From: Candidatus Kuenenia stuttgartensis
Lineage (GTDB): Bacteria > Planctomycetota > UBA11346
Assembly (NCBI GenBank): GCA_945876185.1
Contig: CAMCMZ010000004.1
Coordinates: 1 to 64,000 of the forward strand
Reading direction: 5' to 3'
DNA length: 64,000 nucleotides
Positions 40,096 to 51,839 of the stretch are shown one piece after another (positions within the stretch are counted from its first letter, which is position 1; each line of letters begins with the position of its first letter). The notes below the pieces were generated by a model, which saw only the letters and a list, made by a program, of their open reading frames with translations, made no database searches and was not told the origin of the DNA. The position numbers were made by a program, and so were the translations under genes.

Positions 40096-41349
40096 ATGGG
40101 CATTGACGACATCTTCCTCCGCCTCGGTCTGGCTATCGCCATCGGCCTGCTGGTCGGGTTGCAGCGCCAGAGCGAGGGCAACCGCCTCGCCGGGATTCGC
40201 ACCTTTCCCATCTTCTGCGTGCTCGGCTACCTCTGCGGCCTGCTGGCGCCGGAATACGGTGGCTGGACCGTCGCGGCCGGGGCGGTTGCGCTCGCTGGGC
40301 TCATGGTGGCTGGACTCTATCGGCTGACCAACGACGGCAGCGAACGTCCGGGCATGACCACGCTCGCCGCCGGACTGCTGCTCTACATGGTGGGCGCGTG
40401 GTTGACGAAGGGCTCGATCGCGCTGGCGGTGGCGGTGGGCGGCGGCACCGCGGTGCTGCTCCAGTCCAAGACCACACTGCACACGCTGGTCGGGCGGCTC
40501 GGCGGCGAGGACCTGCGCGCGGTGTTCCTCTTCGTCCTGCTCGCCCTGGTCATCTTGCCCGTCCTGCCGCACCAGGGTTTCTCGTTCGGCCTACCGATCG
40601 AGGTGATCAACCCGCGCGAGGTTTGGCTGTTGGTCGTGCTCATCGTCGGGGTTGGACTGGTCGGCTATTTTCTTCTGAAATTTCTGGGCGAACGCGCGGG
40701 AACCGTGTTGGGCGGCATGCTCGGGGGGCTGGTGTCCTCGACCGCGACGACGGTCAGTTTTGCGCGGCGGTCGCGCGGCGAACCCAGCCTGTCGCGCCAG
40801 TCGGCGGTGGTGGTCCAGCTGGCCACGACCATGTCGATGCTGCGCCTGACCGTGCTGGTCTGCGCCCTCGCGCCGGTCGCCGTGCTAGGACAGGTCGTGG
40901 CCCCGATGCTGATCCTGGCCGCCGGCATGGCGGTGATCACCCTCGCGGCCTGGCGCTGGCTGCGTTCCACCGATGAACGCCACGTCGCGGAACAGGGCAA
41001 TCCCGCCGAGCTGCTGCCGGCCCTGGTCTTCGCCGGGCTGTACGCCGTGATCAGCTTCGCCACCGCAGCCGGCAACCATTGGCTCGGCCAGCATGCGCTG
41101 TACGCTGTGGCGGCCATCTCGGGCACCACCGATCTCGACGCGATCACCCTGTCGAGTGTGCAACTCGCTGAAAAAGCAGCGATCACGCCATCATTCGCCT
41201 GGCGCCTGATCGTGGTCGGCACCATCGCCAACCTCGCCTTCAAGACCGGCATCGCGTACACCATGGGCAGCCGCGACATGGCCAGGCGCACCGCCGTGCT
41301 GTACGGTACCAGCGCTTTGGTCGGGGTCGGGATCCTGATCTTCTGGTGA
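40096..41349 (+). CDS. MgtC/SapB-DUF4010 family membrane protein
   Basis: LGLAIAIGLLVGLQRQSEG...AGIRTFPIFCVLGYLCGLL; multiple TM segments. Confidence 0.85.
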   Translation: MGIDDIFLRLGLAIAIGLLVGLQRQSEGNRLAGIRTFPIFCVLGYLCGLLAPEYGGWTVAAGAVALAGLMVAGLYRLTNDGSERPGMTTLAAGLLLYMVGAWLTKGSIALAVAVGGGTAVLLQSKTTLHTLVGRLGGEDLRAVFLFVLLALVILPVLPHQGFSFGLPIEVINPREVWLLVVLIVGVGLVGYFLLKFLGERAGTVLGGMLGGLVSSTATTVSFARRSRGEPSLSRQSAVVVQLATTMSMLRLTVLVCALAPVAVLGQVVAPMLILAAGMAVITLAAWRWLRSTDERHVAEQGNPAELLPALVFAGLYAVISFATAAGNHWLGQHALYAVAAISGTTDLDAITLSSVQLAEKAAITPSFAWRLIVVGTIANLAFKTGIAYTMGSRDMARRTAVLYGTSALVGVGILIFW

Positions 41350-41353
41350 TCCC

Positions 41354-41455
41354 AAAAATCGCAATTGCACCCCACCTGCGGCGTTGGTCGTCAGTCATTG
41401 GGCGCTGCCCAACTCCTTCCTCCCGCCTTGCATCTGGGGCGCACTTGCGATTTTT
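41354..41455 (+). repeat. Module A element, copy 2 (102 nt)
   Basis: AAAAATCGCAATTGCACCCCACCTGCGGCGTTGGTCGTCAGTCATTGGGCGCTGCCCAACTCC...TTGCGATTTTT; starts 4 nt after the stop codon. Confidence 0.95.
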
Positions 41456-41601
41456 CCTTGAAATATCTGGGATTGGGGAGATGAGCGCCTACCGGTATTC
41501 GGGGCTGAAGGCCATTGCGATCGCATCACCTATTTGGTGATCGAGAAGTATCCACCACATCATTTCCTCGCAGCGTGCAAATCCAAGCGAGGGTTCATTG
41601 A
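41456..41601 (+). repeat. Module B element, copy following module A copy 2 (divergent)
   Basis: Shares TTCGGGGCTGAAGGCCAT, TTGGTG-N-CACCA hairpin, TTTCCT, GGGTTCATT with the other module B copies. Confidence 0.55.
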
Positions 41602-41614
41602 TGTTAAGGCTTGA

Positions 41615-42412
41615 TCACCCGCCGTGGGTGCGGTTCCAGGCCACCGCATCGGCATAGCGCACCCCGGTGCCGCCGAACAGATCGAGCGCGCTGCCGTAGG
41701 TGAGATCGACCCGGCCGCCGCTCAGGCGTTCGACCAGAGCGAGGTCGTCGAGGTTTTTCCCGCCGCCGGCGTAGGTGCACGGGATCGGTGACCAGCGGCC
41801 GAGCGCGCTGACCAGTTCCTCATCGATGCCACGGCACAACCCTTCGACATCGGCGGCGTGGATGAGGAATTCGCTGCAATGCGTCGCGAACTGCGCCAGC
41901 GTGGTGGCGTCGATGGCGACCTCGGTCACGGTCTGCCAGCGGTTGATGGCGACGAACCAGCCTTTTTTTCCGCCGCTGTCGTGGCTATCGGTGGTACGCT
42001 GGCGGCAGGACAGGTCGATGACCAGGTGCTCGCGCCCGATCGCACCGACCAGGGCGGTGAGGCGTTCGGGGCTGAAGCGGCCGGCAGGAAACAACCAGCT
42101 CGTGACGATGACCTTGCCGGCCCCGGCGTCGATCCAGGTGCGCGCATTGCCGACGTCGATGCCGCCGCCCAGGTGCAGGCCGCCCGGCCAGGCCGCGAGC
42201 GCCTGCCGCGCCGCGTCGTCATTGCCGGGCCCGAGCTTGATCACGTGGCCGCCCTCAAGGCGGTCGGCGCGGTAGCGCGCACTGAAGTACGCCGGCGGTT
42301 CGCTCGCGACGAAATTCGTGCGCAATCCCTGGCCGGAATCGGTCAGCGACCCGCCGACGATCTGCTTCACCTGGCCGTGGTGGAGGTCGATGCAGGGGCG
42401 GAAGAGGGTCAT
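41615..42412 (-). CDS. HisA-type isomerase resembling eukaryotic HIS6
   Basis: FRPCIDLHHGQVKQIVGGSL, GHVIKLGPGNDDAARQAL, LHLGGGIDVGNA, KVIVTSWLFPAGRF, VIDLSCR, FLIHAADVEGLCRGIDEELV, VDLTYGSALDLFGG. Confidence 0.88.
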   Translation of the reverse strand: MTLFRPCIDLHHGQVKQIVGGSLTDSGQGLRTNFVASEPPAYFSARYRADRLEGGHVIKLGPGNDDAARQALAAWPGGLHLGGGIDVGNARTWIDAGAGKVIVTSWLFPAGRFSPERLTALVGAIGREHLVIDLSCRQRTTDSHDSGGKKGWFVAINRWQTVTEVAIDATTLAQFATHCSEFLIHAADVEGLCRGIDEELVSALGRWSPIPCTYAGGGKNLDDLALVERLSGGRVDLTYGSALDLFGGTGVRYADAVAWNRTHGG

Positions 42413-42428
42413 GCGCGGGCGGGCGGCT

Positions 42429-43853
42429 TCAGGCCTGAACTTTCGGTGCATCGTCGGGGTCGGAGTAATCCGGCCCGTTGAGCACGCCCGCCTTGCGCAG
42501 CTGCTGGCGCATCATTTCGCGCACCTGCTTGACCGCCTGCACGAGTTCGTCGCCGGCGCTGGTCGCGCCGGTGCGGACGAGGAACTTCATCAGCGCCTGG
42601 TAGCCGTTGAGCGCCTGCGGACTGAGCGCGGCCTGGGCGTACTGTGGCGGCAGCGCCTGCGGCAGAACCTGCAACAGCAGCGCGGCGAACTCCTGCCCGG
42701 CGAGGTCGCCCAGATGCGCGCGTATCTGTTGCGTCGCGAGCTTTTCCAGCAATTGCCCAAGCTGGGTCGCAAGCTGCTTCTCCGCCGGCTTGAGCGCGGC
42801 GTGCTCGGGGCTGGCGGCAAAGGCGGCCCAGTCGACCGGCTTGGCGCCGGGCCCTGCCGGTGCGGCCTCGCCGTCGGGCAGCGCGTCTTCGGCCGCTACG
42901 CCACCGGCCGCCAAGTCGGCACCATCAGGCGGGACGGCGGGCGATTGTGGCGCCGGCGCGCCGGCGGCGGGCGGCTTGACCGTGGCCGGTCCCATCGACC
43001 ACGACAGGCCGGGGCCTTTCGCCCCGGGCTTGCTGGCGGGGGATGTCGCCTTGGCGACCGGTGCGGCCGCTTTGCCCGGCGTCGCGGCCGACTTCGCCGA
43101 TTCCTGGGCTTTCGCTGTGGCTTTCGCCTCGGCTTCCGCCGCCGGATCGCCGGCGAGATGATCGGCGAAGACCGTCGTCCAGGGCGCGGTCAGGGCCGCG
43201 ATCGTCTCGCTGTCGCGGCCCTTGTCGGCGATGGCCTTGAGCAGGCGTTGCAGTTCGAAGCGGTCGCAGAAGCGGTCGTTGGCGATCACCTCGCCGACGA
43301 GCTCCGTGGTCTCCTTGGCGCCCAGCACGGCGAGCACACGGCAGGCGTGTTCGCCCAGGCCGGTGCCGCCGGACTTGGCGCGGGCGATCTCGGCCTGCAC
43401 CCGTTCGCTTAGCGCAGAGGCGAGAGCGGGCGAGGCCTTGCCGGCGGCGGCGAGGACGGCGAGGGCGTGGTAGCCGTTCTCGCGCACGTCCAGCCCACCG
43501 CTCGCGATCGCGGCCAAGATTTCGGCCTCGGCCCCGATCCGGCCCAGCGCCCAGCCGGCGGCGCGGCCGACCAGTCCGTCCCTCGCCAGCAGTCCGACCA
43601 GGGCCGGCACCGAAGTCCGGTCGTTCGTCAGACCCGCAGCGATGGCCAGGGCGGCGGCGGCCGGCGTGGTGCCGGCGGCGGTGATGGCCGCCGGACCTGG
43701 CGCTGCGGCGGCAGCGATGGCGGTGGCTTCGAGTTTGCCGTCACGGAGGAGTTCAGCGGTCACGGGTGTAGCCTTTTCTGGAGTGCCGGCAGTGCCGGGT
43801 GCAGGAGTGCCGGCGGAGCCGGGCAGGATGCGTTTCAGCAGGTTGTTGAGCAT
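42429..43853 (-). CDS. Ala-rich HEAT-repeat-like hypothetical protein
   Basis: Helical repeats (NDRTSVPALVGLLARDGLVGRAAGWALGRIGAEAEILAAI); Ala/Pro-rich linker. Confidence 0.55.
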   Translation of the reverse strand: MLNNLLKRILPGSAGTPAPGTAGTPEKATPVTAELLRDGKLEATAIAAAAAPGPAAITAAGTTPAAAALAIAAGLTNDRTSVPALVGLLARDGLVGRAAGWALGRIGAEAEILAAIASGGLDVRENGYHALAVLAAAGKASPALASALSERVQAEIARAKSGGTGLGEHACRVLAVLGAKETTELVGEVIANDRFCDRFELQRLLKAIADKGRDSETIAALTAPWTTVFADHLAGDPAAEAEAKATAKAQESAKSAATPGKAAAPVAKATSPASKPGAKGPGLSWSMGPATVKPPAAGAPAPQSPAVPPDGADLAAGGVAAEDALPDGEAAPAGPGAKPVDWAAFAASPEHAALKPAEKQLATQLGQLLEKLATQQIRAHLGDLAGQEFAALLLQVLPQALPPQYAQAALSPQALNGYQALMKFLVRTGATSAGDELVQAVKQVREMMRQQLRKAGVLNGPDYSDPDDAPKVQA

Positions 43854-44299
43854 GCGGTCGGGCCAGAGGATTCGAGGGCGGTGATCTTGTCCAGGCGCCG
43901 TTGGTGGCGGGTCTCGAAAGGTTCAGCGAGGAAGGCGTCGACCATCGCGATCGCGGTGGTGGCGTCGACCACCCGCGCCCCCAGGGCGAGGGCATGGGCG
44001 TGGTTGTGGCCGGCAGCGAGGCGCGCGGTGGCGACGTCGTGGGCCAGGCCGCAGCGGATGCTACGCATCTTGTTGGCGGCGATCGACATGCCGATGCCGG
44101 TGCCGCAGATTAGGACGGCGCGATCAGCCGCGCCATCCTGCACCAGCCGGCAGGCAGCCTGGGCGAAGTCGGCGTAGTCGACCGACGCCGTGGTGTGTGG
44201 GCCGCAATCGGTGACCGCGTGGCCGGCCGCGCGCAGGTGCTCCAGCAGGGCGCGCTTGTGGTCGACTCCGTTGTGATCGCTGGCGATGGAAATGCGCAT
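43835..44299 (-). CDS. rpiB: Ribose 5-phosphate isomerase B
   Basis: MRISIASDHNGVDHKRALLEHLRAAGHAVTDCGPHTTASVDYADFAQAAC...ICGTGIGMSIAANKMRSIRCGLAHDVATARLAAGHNHAHALALGARV. Confidence 0.92.
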   Translation of the reverse strand: MRISIASDHNGVDHKRALLEHLRAAGHAVTDCGPHTTASVDYADFAQAACRLVQDGAADRAVLICGTGIGMSIAANKMRSIRCGLAHDVATARLAAGHNHAHALALGARVVDATTAIAMVDAFLAEPFETRHQRRLDKITALESSGPTACSTTC

Positions 44300-44401
44300 G
44301 TGGTTCCTCGGTGGGCAGCCTAGCCGCGTCAAGCGCGGCATCTACCCGCTTCCGCGTAAGCACCCGCAGCCGGGCGATCATCCGCAACGGCGTGAACCCG
44401 C

Positions 44402-45733
44402 TCAGTGATTGCAGTCGGGTCCGTGCACGTGGCCGGGCTGGCCGTGCGCCGCAGCGGCGGCGGCAACAGGAACCTTGCCGAGGACACGGTCGAGGAATTG
44501 CTCCAGCGCCTTGGCCTCGCGGATCTCGCGTGCGACCTGGCCGACCTGGCCAGACTGCTTGAGGTTCTTGGCGATATCCTCGGCTTTGCGCCCGGTCTGG
44601 GCGGCGGCCATGTTGATCTGGTCGTTGAGGTCTTCGTTCGTCACCGCGACTTCCAGCTTGTCGGCCAGGGCGTCGATGATCAGGGTGCGGCGCAGGTCAT
44701 TTTCGACCTCGGCGGTGGTGTCGGCCTTGATCTTGTCCAGGTCGGCTCCGGTCTTGCCGTCGGTCTCGGCCTTCTTGACCGCCTCGGCCACGGTCTGGGT
44801 CGTGACGTTCTCGACCAGTTGCGGTGGCAGGGTGAAGGTGATCTTGGCGAGGAGCTGCTCGACGAGCTGGTCAAGCTGCGTCTTGCGCTGCGCGTCGGCC
44901 GCCTTGCGTTTGAGCAGGTCGCCGAAGGCGCCCTTCAGCTTTTCGACCGAATCGTAGCCGAACTGCTTGGCCAGAGCCTCATCGATCGCGGCCGGGCGCA
45001 GACGCTTGGCCGACTGGATGGTCACCGACACGGTGGCGGGCTGGTTCGCGAACTCGTCGGGCTTGAACGAGGCCGGCAGGGTGGTGCTGAACTCGATCGC
45101 GTCGCCGACCTTCTTGCCCGCGACGGTGGTGAGCACCTCGGCCGGGGCCTTGCCCAGGAAGGGGTACGCGCCGACCAGGTGGTGGAAGTCGTGCAGCTTG
45201 CGGGCTTCCTTGCCGTTGCTGGTGACCGTGCCGCTGACCGTGATGGCGTCGTCCTCTTGCAGGGTCTCCTCCGCCGTCAGCGCGGCTTCAGCGCCGGCGC
45301 GGCGGGCCAGGCCCTCGATCGACTTGTCGACTTCGGCGGTGTCGACCGGGATCTCGGGGTTGGCGACCGAGAACGAGGAGGGTTCAGGGATGACGATGTC
45401 GGGGCGGACCTCGAAGCTGACCTTGACGCTCAGGCCGTCGTCGCGCTTCATCTCGTCGGATTTCATCTCGCCGATCGGCTTGAGTTTATGCTCGGCCAGG
45501 GCCGACTTGAAGCCTTCCTGGGCGAGTTCTTCCACCGCCTTGTCGGTGGCTTCGGCGCCAAAACGCTTGGCCAGCACCGCTTTGGGCGACTTGCCCGGGC
45601 GGAAGCCGGGCAGCCGGGCCTGGTGCGCGAAGGTGCTCAGCACCTTGTCAAGGCGGGCGGCGACCTCGGCCGGGGAATAGGTGATGGAGACCTGCTTGCG
45701 GAGCGTGCCGACGTCAGCGACTTGGACCTGCAT
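44402..45733 (-). CDS. tig: Trigger factor
   Basis: MQVQVADVGTLRKQVSITYSPAEVAARLDKVLSTFAHQARLPGFRPGKSPKAVLAKRFG. Confidence 0.92.
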   Translation of the reverse strand: MQVQVADVGTLRKQVSITYSPAEVAARLDKVLSTFAHQARLPGFRPGKSPKAVLAKRFGAEATDKAVEELAQEGFKSALAEHKLKPIGEMKSDEMKRDDGLSVKVSFEVRPDIVIPEPSSFSVANPEIPVDTAEVDKSIEGLARRAGAEAALTAEETLQEDDAITVSGTVTSNGKEARKLHDFHHLVGAYPFLGKAPAEVLTTVAGKKVGDAIEFSTTLPASFKPDEFANQPATVSVTIQSAKRLRPAAIDEALAKQFGYDSVEKLKGAFGDLLKRKAADAQRKTQLDQLVEQLLAKITFTLPPQLVENVTTQTVAEAVKKAETDGKTGADLDKIKADTTAEVENDLRRTLIIDALADKLEVAVTNEDLNDQINMAAAQTGRKAEDIAKNLKQSGQVGQVAREIREAKALEQFLDRVLGKVPVAAAAAAHGQPGHVHGPDCNH

Positions 45734-45907
45734 GGTGAGCCCGGAACTTGGAAAGGGGTGGCTTAAAGGGGCTGCGCAGCATCGGGAGTCGCTTGCGCGT
45801 GCAAGCCTTGGTCAGGTTGCGGCCGGTTGCGGCTTCAGCGAGGCCAGGCAACGGTCGCAGGAATCCGTTGGCGACCTCCATTGCCAGGGCGCCGATCGAA
45901 CGGCATC

Positions 45908-48430
45908 ATGGGTCAGCGCATGGCTGATGACCCCCGCCATCTCGACCCGGTCCGGCGCGCCGAACTGGTTGCCCTGCTAGAGGAACGCGCCCGCCGGTTA
46001 CAGCTGGATCCGGAACTCATCGAACGGGCGCTCGAACGCTGCTTCTCGGGCGACAAGGCGCGCCGCTCGCAGCCGTTGACCGCGGCGATCCCCCGTACCG
46101 CTGGCGGGAGCGGGCGATTGCCGGCCAGCGCGTCGGCCCGGTTGGCTGGGGCGAGGGAAAGCGCGCGCCTTCCTCTAGCCAAGGATGCGAGCGCCCGGCT
46201 GCCGGTGGAACCCGAGTCGGATGACCTCTTTGCTGAATCCCCCGCTACGCCTCCCGCCACGTCCCCCGCACCCGCCAAGGTTCTGGATCCGGACCACCCG
46301 GATCCGACCGCCAAGACCATCCCCGAATCAGCAGGGCCGATCAGCGTCGGCAAAAAGGCGCGCAAAGAATCCGACGACGGCAATGTGACGGCGTTGCCGC
46401 CCGGGGTGATCCTCGCCGGCTACCGCATCGAGGCGATGCTGGGCGAGGGCGGCATGGGGCAGGTCTACCGCGCGACCCAGCTCAGCATGAGCCGGCAGGT
46501 CGCTTTCAAAGTGCTCGCGATGCGGTTTTCGTCGCATCGCCGTTTCCGCGAGCGATTCCTGCGCGAGGCCCGCGCTGCCGGCCGGCTGCACCACCCCAAC
46601 CTGATCGCGGTGCACGACGTCGGCGAGGCCAACGGCCGCATGTTTTTCAGCATGGAGCTGGTCAACGGACTGTCGCTCAGGCAGCTTCTGCGCCAGCGCG
46701 GGCCGCTGCCCGAGGCGCAGGTGCTCGACTATGCTGTGCAATGCCTGCAGGCGCTGCGCTATGCCCATGAACGCGGGGTCATCCACCGCGACATCAAGCC
46801 GGACAACCTCATGGTCAGCGGGCTGGAGCCGACGACCGCGCCGCTGGCCGCGGATGCGACCAATGAATCCACCGCGCTGGCTTCAGCCGCCGTAGCGGGG
46901 GCGAAACCCGCGCCCACCACAGCGCCGTCGGTCGCGGGCCTGCCGGCCTGGGGCGTGCTCAAGGTCGCGGATCTCGGCCTGTCACGCACCGATCCAGACA
47001 AGATGGAATCAGGTGGCACAGACTTCTTCACCACCCAGACCGGCGCGATGCTGGGCACGCCGCACTACATGGCGCCAGAGCAATCCCGCGATGCCCACAC
47101 CGCCGATCCGCGCGCTGATCTCTACAGTCTTGGTGCGACGCTCTACGCCCTGGCGGTGGGCCGACCGCCGTTCGACGGTCAGACGGCGATGGAGATTCTC
47201 ATTCACCACAGCCGCACGCCGGTGACTTTTCCGGAGCCGGTTCCGCCCGCCACCGGCCCAAGTCCTGGCCTGCGCACCCTCATCGTCCGCCTGATGGCCA
47301 AGGAACCGGCTCAGCGGCCAACGTCCGCCGCCGCCGCCCTGGTCCTGGTTGAGCGGTTGCGCCAGGGCGTGCCGCTGGATGTGCCCTCGCCGTGGCGCCG
47401 CCGGCTGCGCTGGTTCCTGGCGTTGCTTCTGCTTTCCCTGCTGATTGCCGCAGCCTGGTTTTTCGCCCGCCCCCACTTGGCTCAGCTGGCCTGGGACTCC
47501 GACGCCCGGCGCATCCGCGCCCATGCCGAGGCCGGACGATGGCAGCACGGGCTGGCCGATATGCAGGGCGTCAACCTGCGCCTGGAGCGCGAAGCCGCCG
47601 AGGCCCAGACCCAGCCGTTCGCCTCCTGGAATGGCGCGGCCATTCTGGCCCAGCGACGGCAGGCCGAGGCCGCCGCATTGAAGACGGACCTGGAACAACG
47701 CTGGGATGCTGCCGCCCTAGCCCGCCTGGGTGCGGAACTCGACCAGGCCCAGACCGACGCCAAGGCCGGCAACCGAAAGGCTCTCGCGACCGTGGACCGG
47801 ATCGACAAGGACAAGGCCTGGCTCAGCCCTGCGATCGAAGAGCGGATCGATGCCATTCGCGAAACTCTGGAGAAAACCCTAACCGGCGACGATGCCGCCC
47901 AGCGCGATACGCGGGAATCCCTAACCCGGAAGGCCAGATTGATGGCCGGGTGGTGGAGCCGGTTCAAAGCCGAGCCTGCCGACGCCCTCAGAATCTCGGG
48001 CACGACCGCGACCTTCACTGGCCACGGCACCGCCGTCCGCAACAGCACCGCTGTCCGCAACAGCACTGCCGTCCGCAACAGCACCGGCCTGGGCATCTGG
48101 GTCCCAATCCGGATCGCCTGGCCGTCGGCCGCCAACGCCTTGCCAGGCGGATCCGCCACCTTGATCCTGCACGGCAGCGAAGGCCCCAGGCTGCAGATCG
48201 ACCAGCGCGGACTGGTCGTCATCAGCTCTGCCGGTGATCGCGTTCTCGAACCTCTGCAGAACCAAAGCGTGCGTTTCCAGATCAAGATCAGCGACGGCAC
48301 CGTCGCCATCCGCCTGGCTCGCGCCGATTCCCAGCGCCCGGTGGTGCAATTCCTGGGCGACCTGCACTGCACCTGGAAACTGCCGCCGGGCAGCGTGGTC
48401 CAAGCGGAGATTTTCGACCAGCGGCGGTGA
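45908..48430 (+). CDS. Hanks-type Ser/Thr protein kinase with TM and C-terminal domain
   Basis: LGEGGMGQVYRATQ, VAFKVL, HRDIKPDNLM, TM segment WFLALLLLSLLIAAAWFF. Confidence 0.92.
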   Translation: MGQRMADDPRHLDPVRRAELVALLEERARRLQLDPELIERALERCFSGDKARRSQPLTAAIPRTAGGSGRLPASASARLAGARESARLPLAKDASARLPVEPESDDLFAESPATPPATSPAPAKVLDPDHPDPTAKTIPESAGPISVGKKARKESDDGNVTALPPGVILAGYRIEAMLGEGGMGQVYRATQLSMSRQVAFKVLAMRFSSHRRFRERFLREARAAGRLHHPNLIAVHDVGEANGRMFFSMELVNGLSLRQLLRQRGPLPEAQVLDYAVQCLQALRYAHERGVIHRDIKPDNLMVSGLEPTTAPLAADATNESTALASAAVAGAKPAPTTAPSVAGLPAWGVLKVADLGLSRTDPDKMESGGTDFFTTQTGAMLGTPHYMAPEQSRDAHTADPRADLYSLGATLYALAVGRPPFDGQTAMEILIHHSRTPVTFPEPVPPATGPSPGLRTLIVRLMAKEPAQRPTSAAAALVLVERLRQGVPLDVPSPWRRRLRWFLALLLLSLLIAAAWFFARPHLAQLAWDSDARRIRAHAEAGRWQHGLADMQGVNLRLEREAAEAQTQPFASWNGAAILAQRRQAEAAALKTDLEQRWDAAALARLGAELDQAQTDAKAGNRKALATVDRIDKDKAWLSPAIEERIDAIRETLEKTLTGDDAAQRDTRESLTRKARLMAGWWSRFKAEPADALRISGTTATFTGHGTAVRNSTAVRNSTAVRNSTGLGIWVPIRIAWPSAANALPGGSATLILHGSEGPRLQIDQRGLVVISSAGDRVLEPLQNQSVRFQIKISDGTVAIRLARADSQRPVVQFLGDLHCTWKLPPGSVVQAEIFDQRR
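48032..48085 (+). repeat. 18-bp tandem repeat x3 inside the kinase ORF (TAVRNS)x3
   Basis: gccgtccgcaacagcacc / gctgtccgcaacagcact / gccgtccgcaacagcacc. Confidence 0.9.
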
Positions 48431-48482
48431 TTCACCGCGTAGTAAAGGCTGGCCAGCCGGCCCGCAGGCCGCAAAGCCAGCC

Positions 48483-49139
48483 TCACCGCAAGGCGCGTTC
48501 CCGGGTCAGGAAGAACGCGATCGTCAGGCCGCCCAAGGTGCAGATGGCACCCCAGCCGCTGTGCCACATGAGCTGGTTGACGATTTTGCCCGAGAATTCC
48601 CCGAGAACACGATCGAAAGATTGGCCAACCTGGATTGCCAACTGCTTGTCCACCTTTGTTGGCGCGTCGTTGTCATCGCTGCGTAGGGCAGCCAGCGCAG
48701 CCTGCACCCGGACGTCTGCCAGGGACTGTCTGGCCACGCTGATTCCCCGATCGACGACGATCCAATGGGTGGTGTAGATCGCGGACAGGGTCACGACGAC
48801 GGCCAAGAGGGCGGAAATCAGGTCGTTGCGTACGCCCCCGTGCCGCCAGGTCATGCCCAGGGCCGCCATGATGCCGGCGAACACCGCGCCGGAGCGAAGC
48901 CAGACCAGGCCTTTGCAACTGTCGGCCGCCAGGCAGACGACCAGCACCACCAGGGCTGCCGCCCCTATCGACCACATCAGGTCGAGGCCGAGACCTGCCC
49001 ACGCACGTGCGTCTCCGCCGGGGTGGTTCGTGGTGGATGCGAGTGCGCTGGTGGGGCGCGGCACCAACGAGGTGCCGCAGGCGGTGCAGCGCCAGATTCC
49101 GTCGATCATCGTCCTCCGGCATGCGGGACACTGGTTCAT
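48483..49139 (-). CDS. Zinc-ribbon-containing membrane protein, hypothetical
   Basis: MNQCPACRRTMIDGIWRCTACGTSLV then several TM segments. Confidence 0.55.
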   Translation of the reverse strand: MNQCPACRRTMIDGIWRCTACGTSLVPRPTSALASTTNHPGGDARAWAGLGLDLMWSIGAAALVVLVVCLAADSCKGLVWLRSGAVFAGIMAALGMTWRHGGVRNDLISALLAVVVTLSAIYTTHWIVVDRGISVARQSLADVRVQAALAALRSDDNDAPTKVDKQLAIQVGQSFDRVLGEFSGKIVNQLMWHSGWGAICTLGGLTIAFFLTRERALR

Positions 49140-49284
49140 GAAACCTCCTGCGTTGGTGCGGCGGGAGGATGCAATGAACCCTGGCCAGGTCTGGCGCTGG
49201 CATCCGCGGCGCCGGGCCACAATCGGCCGCGCTTCCACCCGATCCTCCCGGCTCTAAACCATTCCGAACGGCGGGAGCATTTCC

Positions 49285-49767
49285 ATGCGCGCAGACCCTC
49301 TGAACCACGCCATCCGGCAGGTCGTCCGGCAGATGAACGGCGTGGATTTCTCCGCCATCGCCAACGTCCCCGTCCGGACCGGCTCCCGCTGGCTGACCGC
49401 GATCCGGGATGGCGACAGCACCAGCCTGACCCCAGAGGCGCTGGGCCGGCTGGTGCGGCACGAACTGCATCAGACCGGATCGAGCACCATCATCGAATCC
49501 CTGGTCGGCCATACGGCGTCCGCAGCGAAAAAAGCCGATGCGGTCTCTATCGCCAAGTGCATCACCGCGATCGCGGCGAGCCAGCAATTGTCCAGCAATC
49601 TGATCGAGCGCATGGCCGAGGACATCGCCGACGGCATCCTGTCCCCGGACGAGGCCCGCCGCCTGCTGCCGCTGCTCGACAACGTGATCGCCATCGCCCA
49701 GAGCAAGTGCCGATCACTCACCGACATGTCGGAAGCCATCCGTCGGCAACTGGCGCCAAAGGCCTGA
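49285..49767 (+). CDS. Hypothetical alpha-helical protein
   Basis: 160 aa, MRADPLNHAIRQVVRQMNGVDFSAIANVPVRTGSRWLTAIRDGDST...; intergenic start with GGGAG. Confidence 0.5.
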   Translation: MRADPLNHAIRQVVRQMNGVDFSAIANVPVRTGSRWLTAIRDGDSTSLTPEALGRLVRHELHQTGSSTIIESLVGHTASAAKKADAVSIAKCITAIAASQQLSSNLIERMAEDIADGILSPDEARRLLPLLDNVIAIAQSKCRSLTDMSEAIRRQLAPKA

Positions 49768-49782
49768 AGCGAGCTGAACGGC

Positions 49783-51744
<1,962 letters not shown>

Positions 51745-51839
51745 GGGCGGGATGATGGCGGGCGGTTCAGCGGCGGCAATCCACTGCGGGTCGGACGAGC
51801 GCGATATCGATGAGGATGTCGGTCACGACCGTCATGTGA

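Noticed and set aside
38206-40572. 788-aa minus-strand ORF
   Set aside because: Antisense to metG and the start of the MgtC-like gene.
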